Assembly (NCBI RefSeq): GCF_901000735.1
Contig: NC_081551.1
Location: 10,970,281 to 11,034,280 of the forward strand
Reading direction: 5' to 3'
DNA length: 64,000 nucleotides
Source of the DNA: Corylus avellana
Taxonomy: Eukaryota; Streptophyta; Magnoliopsida; Fagales; Betulaceae
The first letter of the stretch is position 1. Each line of letters opens with the position of its first letter. A program made the position numbers and the translations under genes. Under the pieces are notes generated by a model that was not told the origin of the DNA, made no database searches, and was given only the letters and a program-made list of their open reading frames with translations. Shown one piece after another: positions 44,444 through 55,755 of this stretch.

Positions 44444-45810
44444 GAGCTCTTCTCCTTCACAATTTTCACCACTCATCTCCTCTCCCATCTCTTGCATATA
44501 TTCTTCCTTCTTCCGCTTTTTACTCGGTCTTTCTTCTTTTTAAGAGTGTTTACTCATAACAGAGAGAGAAAGGGCGAGACCAAGCGCTACAAGAAAGAAA
44601 GAACACAAGAGAAACCGAGAGTGAGATGGGAAATTTAAGACAGAGAGCTGAAGAGGAAGAAAGAGAGTTTAGGCGAGCGAGAGAGAGAGAGAGAGAGAGA
44701 AAGTCAGTGAAGGGATTGTTATGGGTATGGACCAACTGCAGCAGAACGGGTTTCAAGTAATTACCTTTGATGATCCATTCATGTAATCCACTGTAAGTAT
44801 TCTTACTTACTGAGTATGATATTGATATTCAATAATACGGATTTTTGTGGTTTTATAACTTGTCTAGCATTTTGCTATATATGATTCAACAATGATTTAT
44901 ATTGTCGGAAATCAATTGACTCACTACTTCACAGTTTTATGTAGTGCTTGCAGGAATGGAAAATCAAGGTAATTATGCAGTTGTGATTAGAGATTCATAT
45001 TGAGATGTACAGAGATTCCAAGTTGGTTAAGTTTTGTCTAGAGTTTAGACTGTCGGATAGATTTGTATAAATGCCTTGTACGACATAGTTTTGGGTATTT
45101 TTGTATAAAGAAAAGTATTTTAACAGTATTTTTTTGTATTGATAATTACAGTTTTTCCGCTATATGAGATTGTTACAGCCTACTTACATGAATTCCTCAT
45201 ATGTGTGTGCCTGATCAACATATGCATGTGGTATGGACTAGTTAGTTAAATCAATTTGGATGGCCGAGTCCTGGGTTTAACATAAGTAACAAAAGAATCC
45301 ACACCGCGATTCTTGAGTTAATCAATATGGGGAACAGGGAGTATATGCCATGCCCTAGGCCTCATGTGTTTGTTGATTTCCATAAAACATATGCTTTCCT
45401 ATGGAACAACTTAGTATACATCATGCTAAATCCCTTAGAAAAGAAAAGAGTTAGAATATACGCCATACCTAACTCGTTGCTTAGGGAAATCTATAGCCTT
45501 AGGAGTATACGTCATGCCCGTAGGTTGACAAATATTAGATATGCATAACATGATCAAAGCATTGGCATATTGTTATATTAGCTAAATATAATTAGTGGTG
45601 GATATTAAAGCCGTACCTTTTATTATCATCACTTAGACAATCAATCTTTATTTTACTTAAGGAATTTATTTTTAAACAAAAATTCAGCAATCCTAGTGGG
45701 AATGATCCTGTACTGCACCATATACTATTATGTTGACCTTGTGGACTTGCAGGTAAAACATACAATTATTTACCTATTAATTTAGGTAGATATTTTGCAC
45801 ATCAAGTTTT

Positions 45811-45831
45811 TGGCGCCGTTGCCGGGGATTG
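45811..45831 (+). other. B2 primer-binding site (tRNA-Asp type)
   Basis: TGGCGCCGTTGCCGGGG plus ATTG, six bases after the LTR. Confidence 0.92.
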
Positions 45832-46149
45832 CGGCGAATTTTTGTTTAAAATTATTTTCCTTTAGTTGTGTTATTTTAATTTTCAATTTTCAATTTAGTT
45901 GTTAAAAAAAAAAAAAAAAATCAATTTTTTTTTTTTCCCTAAATTTTCTATTTCAGGTTGTGGATTGGCATTCTATGATTGCGATCAATCGTCAGCCAAG
46001 TGCGATCGAGCGCACTCTGATCGAACGCACCAACCTGCGATCAAGGGCAGTTCCAGGGAGCCTCCGAACCAGCAGCACTAAAGCTGCCTAACTGAATAAG
46101 TAATTCAGTTGATACAAGGTCGTCGATCTCAAGCCTTAACCGTTCTTCC

Positions 46150-47596
46150 ACTCAATCCTGAAATTGAGCGGACAATTCGACAGCGACCTAGAGACAAAGA
46201 AGAAGAAAAAGAAATTGATATGGAAGACTTGCAAGAGAATCCAATTGGACCAAGACCATTAGAGGCAAATCCACCACGGGTGAGGAGACCAATGAAGTAG
46301 GCATACGTTCCAGCAAACCTCCATCAACCCTCATGCATAGCATATCCACTAGAGGTGGATGGCAGCTATTATATCTCTCCTCAAATCCTTAATGCATTGA
46401 CTCACTTCAGAGGCACAGCTACTGAGGATCCCAACTTGCATCTTAAAGAATTCTTCGATTTATGCAAGTTGCAGCATGTTCAAGGCCTAACTCCAGATAG
46501 ACTCAGGTTAGTCCTCTTCCCTTTCTCTTTGAAAGATAATGCTAAACTCTAGTACAATTCCTTGCCTGCAGATTCCATCTATACTTGGGAAGAATTAACC
46601 ACCAAGTTTCTGAAGAGGTTTTTTCCAGCCCAAAAGATAAAACAACTTAAAAGGGAACTTCAAATGTCCCAACAACGAGATGGAGATTTGTTCTTTGAGG
46701 CCAGGGATCACTTCAATTCCTTGCTTCTATAGTGCCCACATCACAACATCCCTTAAGATGAGCAGGTAAAAATTTTCTATGAAGGATTAGATGATACTAA
46801 CAAAGGGATGGTTGATTCAGCTTGTGGAGGAACACTTATGGAGAAGAGTAGTGAGGAAGCTGTGGAACTTTTTGAAACATTAAGTGAGCATTCACAGCAA
46901 TTCTGTTCAAGAGGAAGGAGAGGAATCAAAAGCAAGGGCATGTATGAAGTAAACCTCAGTGGGGGATCAACCAATCAGTTGGCTGCTGTAGAAAAGAAGT
47001 TGGACATGATTGTCAAGGCCATGACTGCTCAAAAAATCTCGCCTCTGCAACAAGACACACCAATCCAGGTATGTGCTATTTGTTCCCATCTAGATCACAC
47101 CACTGAGAAGTGTCCTTTATCTCCATTCGCAGAGCAAGAAGAGGTGAATTTTGTGGAACAAAACAATTACCCCCACAAGAACAACCCATACTCCAATACT
47201 TACAATCCAGGATGGCGTAACCATCCAAATTTCTCTTGGAGTAATAATCAAGGACAGCAGAAAGGTCCCCAACAAGCAAGCCAACCAACTCAAGAGTCAA
47301 GGATGAACCAACTGGAGAATATGATACACAACCTGGTGACTTCACAACAGCAATTCACGGTTGATCAAAAGCAATTCAATACAAAGGCGGATTAAGCCAT
47401 TCAAAGACTGGAAATGCAAATGGGTCAGATGGTAAAGGAGCTGAGTGAGAGGAAGCAGGGAGAATTTCCAGCTCAAACAATACCTAACCAAGGGAGTCAC
47501 CAGCAGCTGAAGGCAGCCACAACTCTTAGAGGACCTACTCCTACAAGGGCACTTGATCCAAATTCTAAAGAGCTCAAGTGCAGTTCTTCACACTAG
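46150..47596 (+). pseudogene. B2 gag (Athila-like), stop-filled
   Basis: Same domain order as copy 1, with Retrotrans_gag blocks (46346-46760), a CCHC knuckle CAICSHLDHTTEKC (about 47070-47111) and the block NPYSNTYNPGWRNHPNFSW. Copy-specific stops are TAG in AKL-stop-YNS (about 46550) and TAG in LLL-type context before CPHHN (about 46730). The codon that is a stop in copy 1 is CAG here. No frameshift at the NNYPHKNNPYSN block, so the zinc-knuckle part is open for 195 codons (46808-47395). Confidence 0.88.
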
Positions 47597-48407
47597 GAAC
47601 ATTATAGTCACAAGTAGACGCGTTTGAGTAGTCCAGAACCTCAAGCACATCTACTCAAAACAGTGGTATTGAGGCCACTGAAGGCAGTAACATTTTCCCT
47701 CTTGTTTTCTTCATGTTACTTTCTTTACTTTACATATGTCTCAATTATTCCTTGTGTTTCGTTTTCATTATTGACCATTATTTTATTTTTCTTTTGCTTT
47801 GTTTTAAAATATATGTATATCTATATTTTGACATTCTGTTACTACGATCGATCGCAACAAGTATGCAATCGAGTGCAGTAACCGAAGGGTGGCTCGACTG
47901 TTTCTGTCAGTGCGATTGAACGCACCTTAGGTGCGATCGAGCGCACCAGATGTGTGATCAAGCGCACTCGGACAGCAGGGCACGTGACCTATTTTAGGTC
48001 ACTTTTCCCCCTTACCCCACAATTCTTTCTCCCGGTGCCGTACAGGTTCTCCCCACACCCATCTCCGGCACACTCTTACTCCTCCCATTTTTCTCCTATT
48101 TTTCACCAATTCCACCACACAACCACCACATAGGTCACCTCTCCGGCCACTATACCATCAAATTCTCTACCACATTAACCCACAACCCCTACACCATCCC
48201 CATTAACCTCCATCTCTGAACACTCACCCAACCTCCAATTTTCACTTATTTTCTTGCAACTGTGGGTGTTCATCCACCCACATTGCCTCTGTGTTGGGTT
48301 TTTCTTGTCTTTGCAGGGAGTTTTGGGCATCTTTTGCTGTATTGTGCTATTGTGGTCATCAGAAGTGCGCACCACCTGTTCGACAAAAGTCCCCAGTCAA
48401 GCTCAAC

Positions 48408-49010
48408 ATGCCTAGAACCCGTGCTTCATCTTCCAGGGGGTCCGAGGCCCAAGCTATTTCTCTGTCGCCCACTTGTGAGGAGCGGGAGCTACTGTTTGAG
48501 ACTACCTTCGCCATTCGCGAAGACTTTCAAAACCATGGGGCGACTCAATGGGCGGTCGCCGAGTTTAAGTGAAGGGGACTCAAGAAGCTCTTCAAACCGG
48601 TCACCTCCACCGCCTACCGGAAGTTGGTCATTGAATTTTATGCCAAATTTTCCTATGACTATGATAACTCGGTTGCTCTCTCCTCAAAGGTGCAAGGCCA
48701 CGTTATTCATGTGATTAACGCCGACATTGCCGCCGCCCTTCAATGCAATGATGGGCATCCTCTAAAAACTACACATCTTGCTGAGCAACCGCCCCGATAC
48801 TATATGGCAGAAATCATTGAAGATATGTGCCAAGGGCACTATGCGGATGCCCACCATAATGCCGGCAGCCGGTCCAAGCTACCTCGAAGGTTGTGGTTTG
48901 TGGACTCCATTTTGCATTGCAATGCCTTCCCCTTGGGACACAAAACTCAAAGGCGTGATCAATTTCTTCAAACCCTCTACGCCTTCCACAAAGATTTGGA
49001 AGCCTCATAA
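48408..49010 (+). pseudogene. B2 Transposase_32-type ORF
   Basis: Second copy of 25770-26372 with the same internal TGA after AEFK and a handful of substitutions (for example HRN to HCN near the end). Both copies keep the rest of the frame open. Confidence 0.72.
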
Positions 49011-49116
49011 TTTTGTAATAGTTCACTGTACATAAATTTCAAACTTGTGATGATTTAGCATGTCCTTTGTAAGTAATTGCACTTTGAGATTCTAATTCAT
49101 TGTGAAGATGGAGTTC

Positions 49117-50451
49117 TGTTGTGCAAAAATCTACCTAAATTAATAGGTAAATACTTATACATTTTACCTGCAAGTGTGCAAGGTCAACATAGTAGTATAT
49201 GGTGCAAGCACAGGATCATTCCCACGAGGATTGCTGAATTTCCGTTTAAAAATAATTTCCTTAAGTAAAATAGGGATTGAGTTGATAGTAATAAAAAGAG
49301 TAGAGCTTTGATATCCACCACTAATTATATTCAATTAATATGACAATATGCCAATGTTTTGATCATGTTATGCATATCTAATGTTTGCCAACCTAAGGGC
49401 ATGGGTGTATACTCCTTAAGCTATGGATTTCCCTAAGCAACGAATTAGGCATGGGTGTATACTCTAACTCTTTTCTTTCCTAAAGAATTTAGCATGGTAT
49501 ATACTAAGTTGTTCTTTAGAAAAGCATATGTTCTATGGAAATCGATAAACACACTAGGCCTAGGGCATGGGTGTATACTCCCAGTTCCCTATGTTGATTA
49601 ACCCAAGAATCGCGGTGTGGATTCTTTTGTTACTTAAGTTAAACCCAGGACTCGGTCATCCAAATTGTTCTAACTAACTAGTCCATACCACATGCACATG
49701 TTGATCAGTCACACACATATGAGGAATTCATGCAAACATGTATTAATCAAGTTAAATAGCACAACAAGATCATCACAAGGCGCCAATATTGAAATATTAA
49801 TTTAACATAACTAGGGCTTCAATCTAGCCCTACTAAGTAAATTAGCTACACATAAAGTTAATGTTAAACATCTTTATAAAATAAAAGAAAAGAAAAGAGT
49901 AAACCCGAGACTTGAACTTGAAGAGCTCCTATTCTTCTCCTTCCTTCCTCTCTTAATTCTAGAGGCTTAAAGGTCTATTTATAGGCTTTAGAAGTCCTAG
50001 ACAAAGTAGTAAACCTAGGGAATTCGTAGGGTTTTGAGGCCTATTACAAATTGGAATTGGAAAACCCTAATATGGAAATATTGTCAATCCAGCCGCCACT
50101 TGATAAGTCTCCTGCGCACGGGTGCGCTGGATCGCAGCCCGTGTGCGCTCGATCGCATGTCTGTGATCGTTCCTTCTTTTGGCATGCGCTCGATCGCTGT
50201 TGGCCTATTTGCTGCTATGTCCTCTCGGGTATTGCGCTCGGTACCCTGCGATTGATCGCAGTACCAGGGAGCTTCAATTGTCTTCATATCCTCTTTTAAG
50301 CTCAAATTACCTAGTTTTACTTCTTTTTCTTCCAAAAGCCTGTAAAAGTATGAAAAACACAAAAAGGAATTAAATAGCCTAATTAAGTAAAACGAAAGGA
50401 ATAAAACATGCAAGTTGAGGGCTGAAAATATGAATATTTTAGCACTTATCA
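49117..50451 (-). mobile_element. Family-X solo LTR nested in B2
   Basis: Same insertion as 26479-27808: target duplication AGTTC at 49112-49116 and 50452-50456. Its palindrome array (about 50121-50250) has a short deletion relative to copy 1, removing one motif near 50238. Confidence 0.94.
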
Positions 50452-50743
50452 AGTTCATCTTTTTAAGTTTGCTTATGAATGAAAATCATAATCTTGAAGT
50501 GATGCTTTAATTTTTGAAATAACATGAACTATGCATGATGTTTGTGGGTAACATTTCTGAAAAACCCTCACGAGACTTTACTCATCCACTAGGGAATTCC
50601 TAGGGGTTTAAAAGGCTTGTTGCATACGCTAAATGCAATCGTACATCCCACGAAAGATGGATTTATCTTTTGTTTTCTGTTTTTTCAATCTTGTTTTTAA
50701 CTTTGTATTGCTAAGGGACTAGCAATATGTAAGTTTGGGGGTG

Positions 50744-51975
50744 TGATAAGTGCTAAAATATTCATATTTTTAGTCCTTAACTTGCATATTTTCATCCTTT
50801 GGTTTTGGTTAATTAGGTCATTTTAATTCCTTTTTATGTTTTTTAACTTTTGTAGGCTTTTGGAAGAAAATGAAGTAAATCTAGATGATTTGGGCTTAAA
50901 AGAGAGAAGATGGAAAATTGGGAGCTCTCTGACACTGCGATCGATCATAGGGTACCTGCGATCGAGCGCAGTACCCGAGAAGACAAAGCACAATCCAGGC
51001 CAGGAGCGATCGAGCACAAGACAGAAGAGGATCGATCGCAGACCTGCGATCGAGCGCAGTACCCGAGAAGACAAAGCACAATCCAGGCCAAGAGTGTTCG
51101 AGCGCACACAGGTTGCGATCGTTCACACCCGTGCGCAAGAGACATATCAAGTGGCAGCCAGATTGTCATTCTTTCCATATTACGGTTTTCCAACTCCCAA
51201 TTGTAATATGTTTTGAAACCCTACGAAATCCTTAGGTTTACTACTTTGTCAAGGACTTCTAAAGCCTATAAATAGACCCTTAAGCCTCTAGAATAGATAT
51301 ACTTTGGGAGGAGAAGAAGAGGAGCTCTTGAAGTTCAAGTCTCGGGTTTATTCTTTTCCTTTCTTTTCTTTTCTTTATGAAGATGTTTAACATCAATTTT
51401 ATGTGTAGCTAATTTAATTAGTACGGCTAGATTGAAGCCCTAGTTATGTTTAATTAATATTTCAATATTGGCGCCCTTGTGATGATCTTGTTTTGCTATT
51501 TAACTTGATTAATGCCTACTTACATGAATTTCTCATATGTGTGTGCCTGAACAACATATGCATGTGGTATGGACTAGTTAGTTAAATCAATTTGGATGGC
51601 TGAGTCCTGGGTTTAACATAAGTAACAAAAAAATCCACACCGCGATTCTTGGATTAATCAGCATGGGGAACCGGGAGTATATGCCATGCCCTAGGCCTCA
51701 TGTGGTTGTTTATTTCCATAGAACATATGCTTTCGTAAGAAACAACTTAGTATACATCATGCTAAATCCCTTAGAAAAGAAAAGAGTTAGAGTATACGCC
51801 ATGCCTAACTCGTTGCTTAGGGAAATCTATAGCCTTAGGAGTATACGCCATGCCCTTAGGTTGACAAACATTAGATATGCATAACATGATCAAAGTATTG
51901 GCATATTGTTATATTAGCTAAATATAATCAGTGGTGGATATCAAAGCCCTACCTTTTATTATCATCACTTCAACA
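50744..51975 (+). repeat. B2 3' LTR, end lost at an inverted junction
   Basis: Starts TGATAAGTGCTAAAATATTC after the polypurine tract. Palindrome array at 50937-51130 has an internal duplication: the block ending in AGTACCCGAGAAGACAAAGC occurs twice (50979 and 51058). It stops shortly after ATTATCATCACTT, about 200 bp before the normal LTR end. Confidence 0.9.
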
Positions 51976-51981
51976 ATCCTC
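51969..51981. other. 13-bp spacer of an LTR inverted repeat
   Basis: ATTATCATCAC (ending 51968) faces GTGATGATAAT (from 51982). The arms are the forward LTR 50744-51968 and the reverse LTR 51982-53134. The spacer contains AACAATCCTCG, which belongs to the LTR about 80 bp further on, so a deletion accompanied the inversion. Confidence 0.85.
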
Positions 51982-54308
51982 GTGATGATAATAAAAGGTA
52001 GGGCTTTGATATCCACCACTAATTATATTTAGCTAATACAACAATATGCCAATGCTTTGATCATGTTATGCATATCTAATGTTTGTCAACCTAAGGGCAT
52101 GGCATATACTCCTAAGGCTATAGATTTCCCTAAGCAATGAGTTAGGCATGGCGTATACTCTTAACTCTTTTCTTTTCTAAGGGATTTAGCATGGTATATG
52201 CTAAGTTGTTCCTTAGGAAAGTATATGTTCTATGTTAATCGACAAACACATGAGGCCTAGGGCATGGCATATACTCTTGGTTCCCCATGTTGATTAACCC
52301 AAGAATCGCGGTGTGGATTCTTTTGTTACTTATGTTAAACCCAGGACTCGGCCATCCAAATTGATTTAACTAACTAGTCCATACCATATGCATATGTTGA
52401 TCAGGCACACACATATGAGGAATTCATGCAAGTAGGCATTAATCAAGTTAAATAGCACAACAAGATCATTACAAGGGCACCAATATTGAAATATTAACTA
52501 AACATAATTAGGGCTTCAATCTATCCCTACTAATTAAATTAGCTACTCATAAAATTAAACATCTTCATGAAATAAAAGAACAGAAAAGAAAAGAATAAAC
52601 CCAAGACTTGAACTTCAAGAGCTCCTCTTCTTCTCCTTACAAAGTACATATATTCTAGAGGCTTAAGGGTCTATTTATAGGTTTTAGAAGTCCTTGACAA
52701 AGTAGTAAACCTAGGGATTTTGTAGGGTTTTGAGACCTATTACAATTGGGAGTTGGAAATGCTATTATGGAAAGAGGGACATTCTGGCCGCCACCTAATG
52801 TGTCTCCTGCACACGGGTACGATCGATCGCAGCCCATGTGCCCTCGATCGCAGGTCTGCGATCGATCCTTCTTCTGGCATGGGCTCGATCGCTCTTGGCC
52901 TGATTTGTGCTGTGTCCTCTCGGGTACTGCCCTCGATCGCAATATCAGGGAGCTCCAATTTTCTTCACCTTCTCTCTTTGAGCCCAAATCATCTAGATTT
53001 ACTTCATTTTCTTCCAAAAGCCTAGAAAAGTATGAAAAACACCAAAAGGAATTAAAATGACCTAATTAACCAAAACCAAAGGATTAAAACATGCAAGTTA
53101 AGGGCTGAAAATATGAATATTTTAGTACTTATCACACCCCCGAACTTACATATTGCTAGTCCCTTAGCAATACAAAACTAAAAACAAGAATGGAAAAACA
53201 GAAAACAAAAGATAACTCCGTCTTTCGTGGGATGTACGATTGCATTTAGCATATGCAATAAGCCTTTCAAACCTCTAGGAAGTCCCTAGAGGACGAGTGA
53301 AGTCTCGTGAGGGTTTTCCAGAATTGTTACCTACAAATATCATGCAAGAGTTCATGTTATTCCAAAAATTAAAGCATCACTTCAAGATCATGGTTTTCAT
53401 TCATAAGCAAACTTAAAAAGATGAACTCCATCTTCACAATGAATTGGAATCTCAAAGTGCAATTACTTACAAAGGACATGCTAAATCATCACAAGTTTGA
53501 AATTTGTGTACAGTGAACTAGTACAAAATTATGAGACTTCCAAATCTTTCCAATATGCAATGTCTCCTTATCTCAGAATTCACTGAAATTCCTATTAGAA
53601 TGACACAGTGGCATATTTCTTTGTGTAGAGACACCCCTAAGGACCTACTAACTCGAGTCAAAAAGGCTACAAAACCAACTAACCGTGACATTGATCAAAT
53701 CCAAATTTTTCACCTTTTGACGTGAACACTCAATGCTTTGAGGCAAGAGGTCCAGTTACTCAGTGAAAAGCGATCAATGATCATTTATTTATTCTTCATC
53801 TCTATTCTAGAGGCTTAAGGGTCTATTTATAGGTTTTAGAAGTCCTTGACAAAGTAGTAAACCTAGGGATTTCGTAGGGTTTTGAGACCTATTACAATTG
53901 GGAGTTGGAAAACCCTAATATGAAAAGAGGTACATTCTGGCCGCCACCTAATGTGTCTCCTGTGCACGGGTGCGATCGATCGTAGCCCGTGTGCGCTCGA
54001 TCGCAGGTCTACGATCGATCCTTCTTCTGGCATGTGCTCGATCGCTCCTGGCCTGATTTGTGTTGTGTCCTCTCGGGTACTGCGCTCGATCGTAGGTACC
54101 CTGCGATCGATCGCAGTATCAAGGAGCTCCAATTTTCTCCATCTTCTCTCTTTGAGCCCAAATCATCTAGATTTACTTCATTTTATTCCAAAAGCCTAGA
54201 AAAGTATGAAAAACACAAAAATGAATTAAAATGACCTAATTAACCAAAACCAAAGGATTAAAACATGCAAGTTAAGGGCTGAAAATATGAATATTTTAGC
54301 ACTTATCA
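51982..54308 (-). mobile_element. Internally deleted family-X element
   Basis: Left LTR 51982-53134 (start missing), polypurine tract complement at 53135-53147, about 650 bp of 3' internal sequence (stem-loop near 53293), then a direct jump near 53798 into the second half of another LTR that ends at 54308 (GCACTTATCA). Primer-binding site and gag are gone. Palindrome arrays at 52820-52945 and 53970-54117. Confidence 0.85.
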
Positions 54309-54940
54309 GTACTCAAAATAGACGTGCAATCATGGAAAATAACAGCGAGCATTATGTGAGTTAAAACTCACCTGGGTTGTATAAATTCTCCGAATACTCC
54401 TCCGTACGATCTGGGTTCCCCAAATCTGTGGAAAACCTTCTATTAGTCCTAATTCCACTAAAACAACTCTATAACAAGAACATTGGAGCTATCGGACGGC
54501 CGACGAAAATATCGTTTCCTGGAATGCTTCAAAGTGTACGTCCGAGCTCAATGCTGTACGTCTGCTTCGAAGGATTTCAGGTAGAACCTTATTTTGTCCA
54601 TTCGTCCTCCTATCCTCCCAAATTGATTTCTAAGGCTATCAAAAGGCTTTCTAAGACTACATATCTCAAAATAATGTCTCCATGCAAAACAAAACACGCT
54701 AAATCAAGATCAACTACTAAACCGCAAAGATTAAAGCATAGCCTAGCTAGAAACTTAAAACCAATAACTGAGCAAGCAATTAAACAGCATAACAATTAAG
54801 AAACGAGTTGAGCTTAAGGATATTACCTCCTTAAAGCAAAACTTCAAGAACCTCCTCTCTTCTCCACCCAAAACACACTCTCATAGAGTTCTGGGCGCCT
54901 GTGGGCGTAAATGAGCATGTTAGAGTATGAGGACAAGGGG

Positions 54941-54948
54941 TATTTATA
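54941..54948 (-). promoter_or_regulatory. TATA box of Tekay LTR
   Basis: Minus-strand TATAAATA in GCTATAAATACCCC. Confidence 0.6.
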
Positions 54949-54983
54949 GCAGAGGGTGCTACCACCTTCTTTGAAAAGTAGCG

Positions 54984-55190
54984 GACGTTCAGTATAATTG
55001 GGGTGCACGTCCGGTACTATTTCCACAACGGTCCAAAGGTTGTACCGTACGTCCCGGTATTATCCAATGGTTATCCAAAAAGCAGCGTACGTTTGGTGGT
55101 CCCCCATCGTACGTCCTTGTACGTTTTGCAGGTGTATGTATGGTGGTCCCCCCGCGTACGTCCTCTACTACAGACAAGAGTGTACGTCCG
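54984..55190. promoter_or_regulatory. CGTACGTCC motif array in Tekay U3
   Basis: About nine variants (CGTACGTCC, TGTACGTCCG, GTACGTTTGG, GCACGTCCGG) in about 200 bp, upstream of the TATA box on the minus strand. More lie downstream at about 54404, 54537 and 54555. Confidence 0.6.
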
Positions 55191-55398
55191 TCAACCCTAG
55201 CATATGTCCGGTCCGAAAGTCCAAATTCCCAAAATGCCCCTCTAGTGGTCCTTAGTGACCGAAAACCCAAATTAACCCTCTAACTAAGCTACCTAAGCTT
55301 AGTTAATTTATTTGGGTCACTACATTCTCCCCTCCTTAAAAAGTTTTGTCCTCGAAATTTTTAGATAAAATACCAAAAGAACGGCATTCAAAGAGAAG

Positions 55399-55697
55399 TA
55401 GAATGTTACCTTTTGTTCGTATTATCGTCGATATCGTGCTCAGTAGGTTCCTGGGCTATCTCTTCCCATCCATTAACTGGCACTTCATCATCCTCGAACA
55501 TCTGCTGAAAATCGCCTCACAAGTCATCTAACGGGTCATAATCGATGTTACAAACGCTATACCAATTGTCATCAATCTCTACTCCTAAATCCATCAGCTC
55601 ACAAAATGAGTTCCACATGCTGTCCGGATCAATAAATATGGATACCACGATCCTGTATAGAAAAGCAAACTCTTTCTTAATCAACTATTCCATTATC
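55399..55697 (-). pseudogene. Possible small acidic ORF between Tekay pol and 3' LTR
   Basis: A minus-strand frame reads through FIDPDSMWNSFCELMDLGVE, IDDNWYSVCNIDYDPLDDL, a TGA, then GDFQQMFEDDEVPVNGWEE and further acidic residues to TAA at about 55399. It is strongly acidic and not repetitive. TTTGCTTTTCTATACAG just upstream resembles a splice acceptor. No known domain is recognised. Confidence 0.4.
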
Positions 55698-55755
55698 CAA
55701 AATATAAATTGGTATAATATCCAAGTATAATCTTAAAGAAAAGAGTCATACACAA

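Larger units (their letters stand above)
44042..45177 (+). mobile_element. Solo LTR of an unrelated family inside B2 5' LTR
   Basis: Starts TGTAGCACCCC and ends GATTGTTACA, with perfect target duplication GCCTA at 44037-44041 and 45178-45182. It is absent from copy 1, so it inserted after the two copies separated or is polymorphic. Contains a minisatellite and a TATAAATA box. Orientation is taken from that TATA box. Confidence 0.88.
43335..45804 (+). repeat. B2 5' LTR, split by a solo LTR
   Basis: Starts TTATAAGTACTAAAATATTC and ends TTTTGCACATCA. About 1.33 kb without the insertion. Palindrome array 43526-43655. Confidence 0.9.
43335..51975 (+). mobile_element. Element B2: second copy of element B
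   Basis: 5' LTR 43335-45804 (split by a 1.1-kb solo LTR), primer-binding site 45811-45831, gag remnant, Transposase_32-type ORF, nested solo LTR 49117-50451, polypurine tract 50731-50743 and 3' LTR 50744-51975. The 3' LTR end is lost at an inverted junction. Small differences from copy 1 are scattered throughout. Confidence 0.9.
54309..55324 (-). repeat. Tekay left LTR (3' LTR), partial
   Basis: On the minus strand it starts TGTAGTGACCCAAATAAATT. It contains a CGTACGTCC motif array (54984-55190) and a TATAAATA box (54941-54948). The far end is cut by the family-X element at 54308. Confidence 0.85.
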
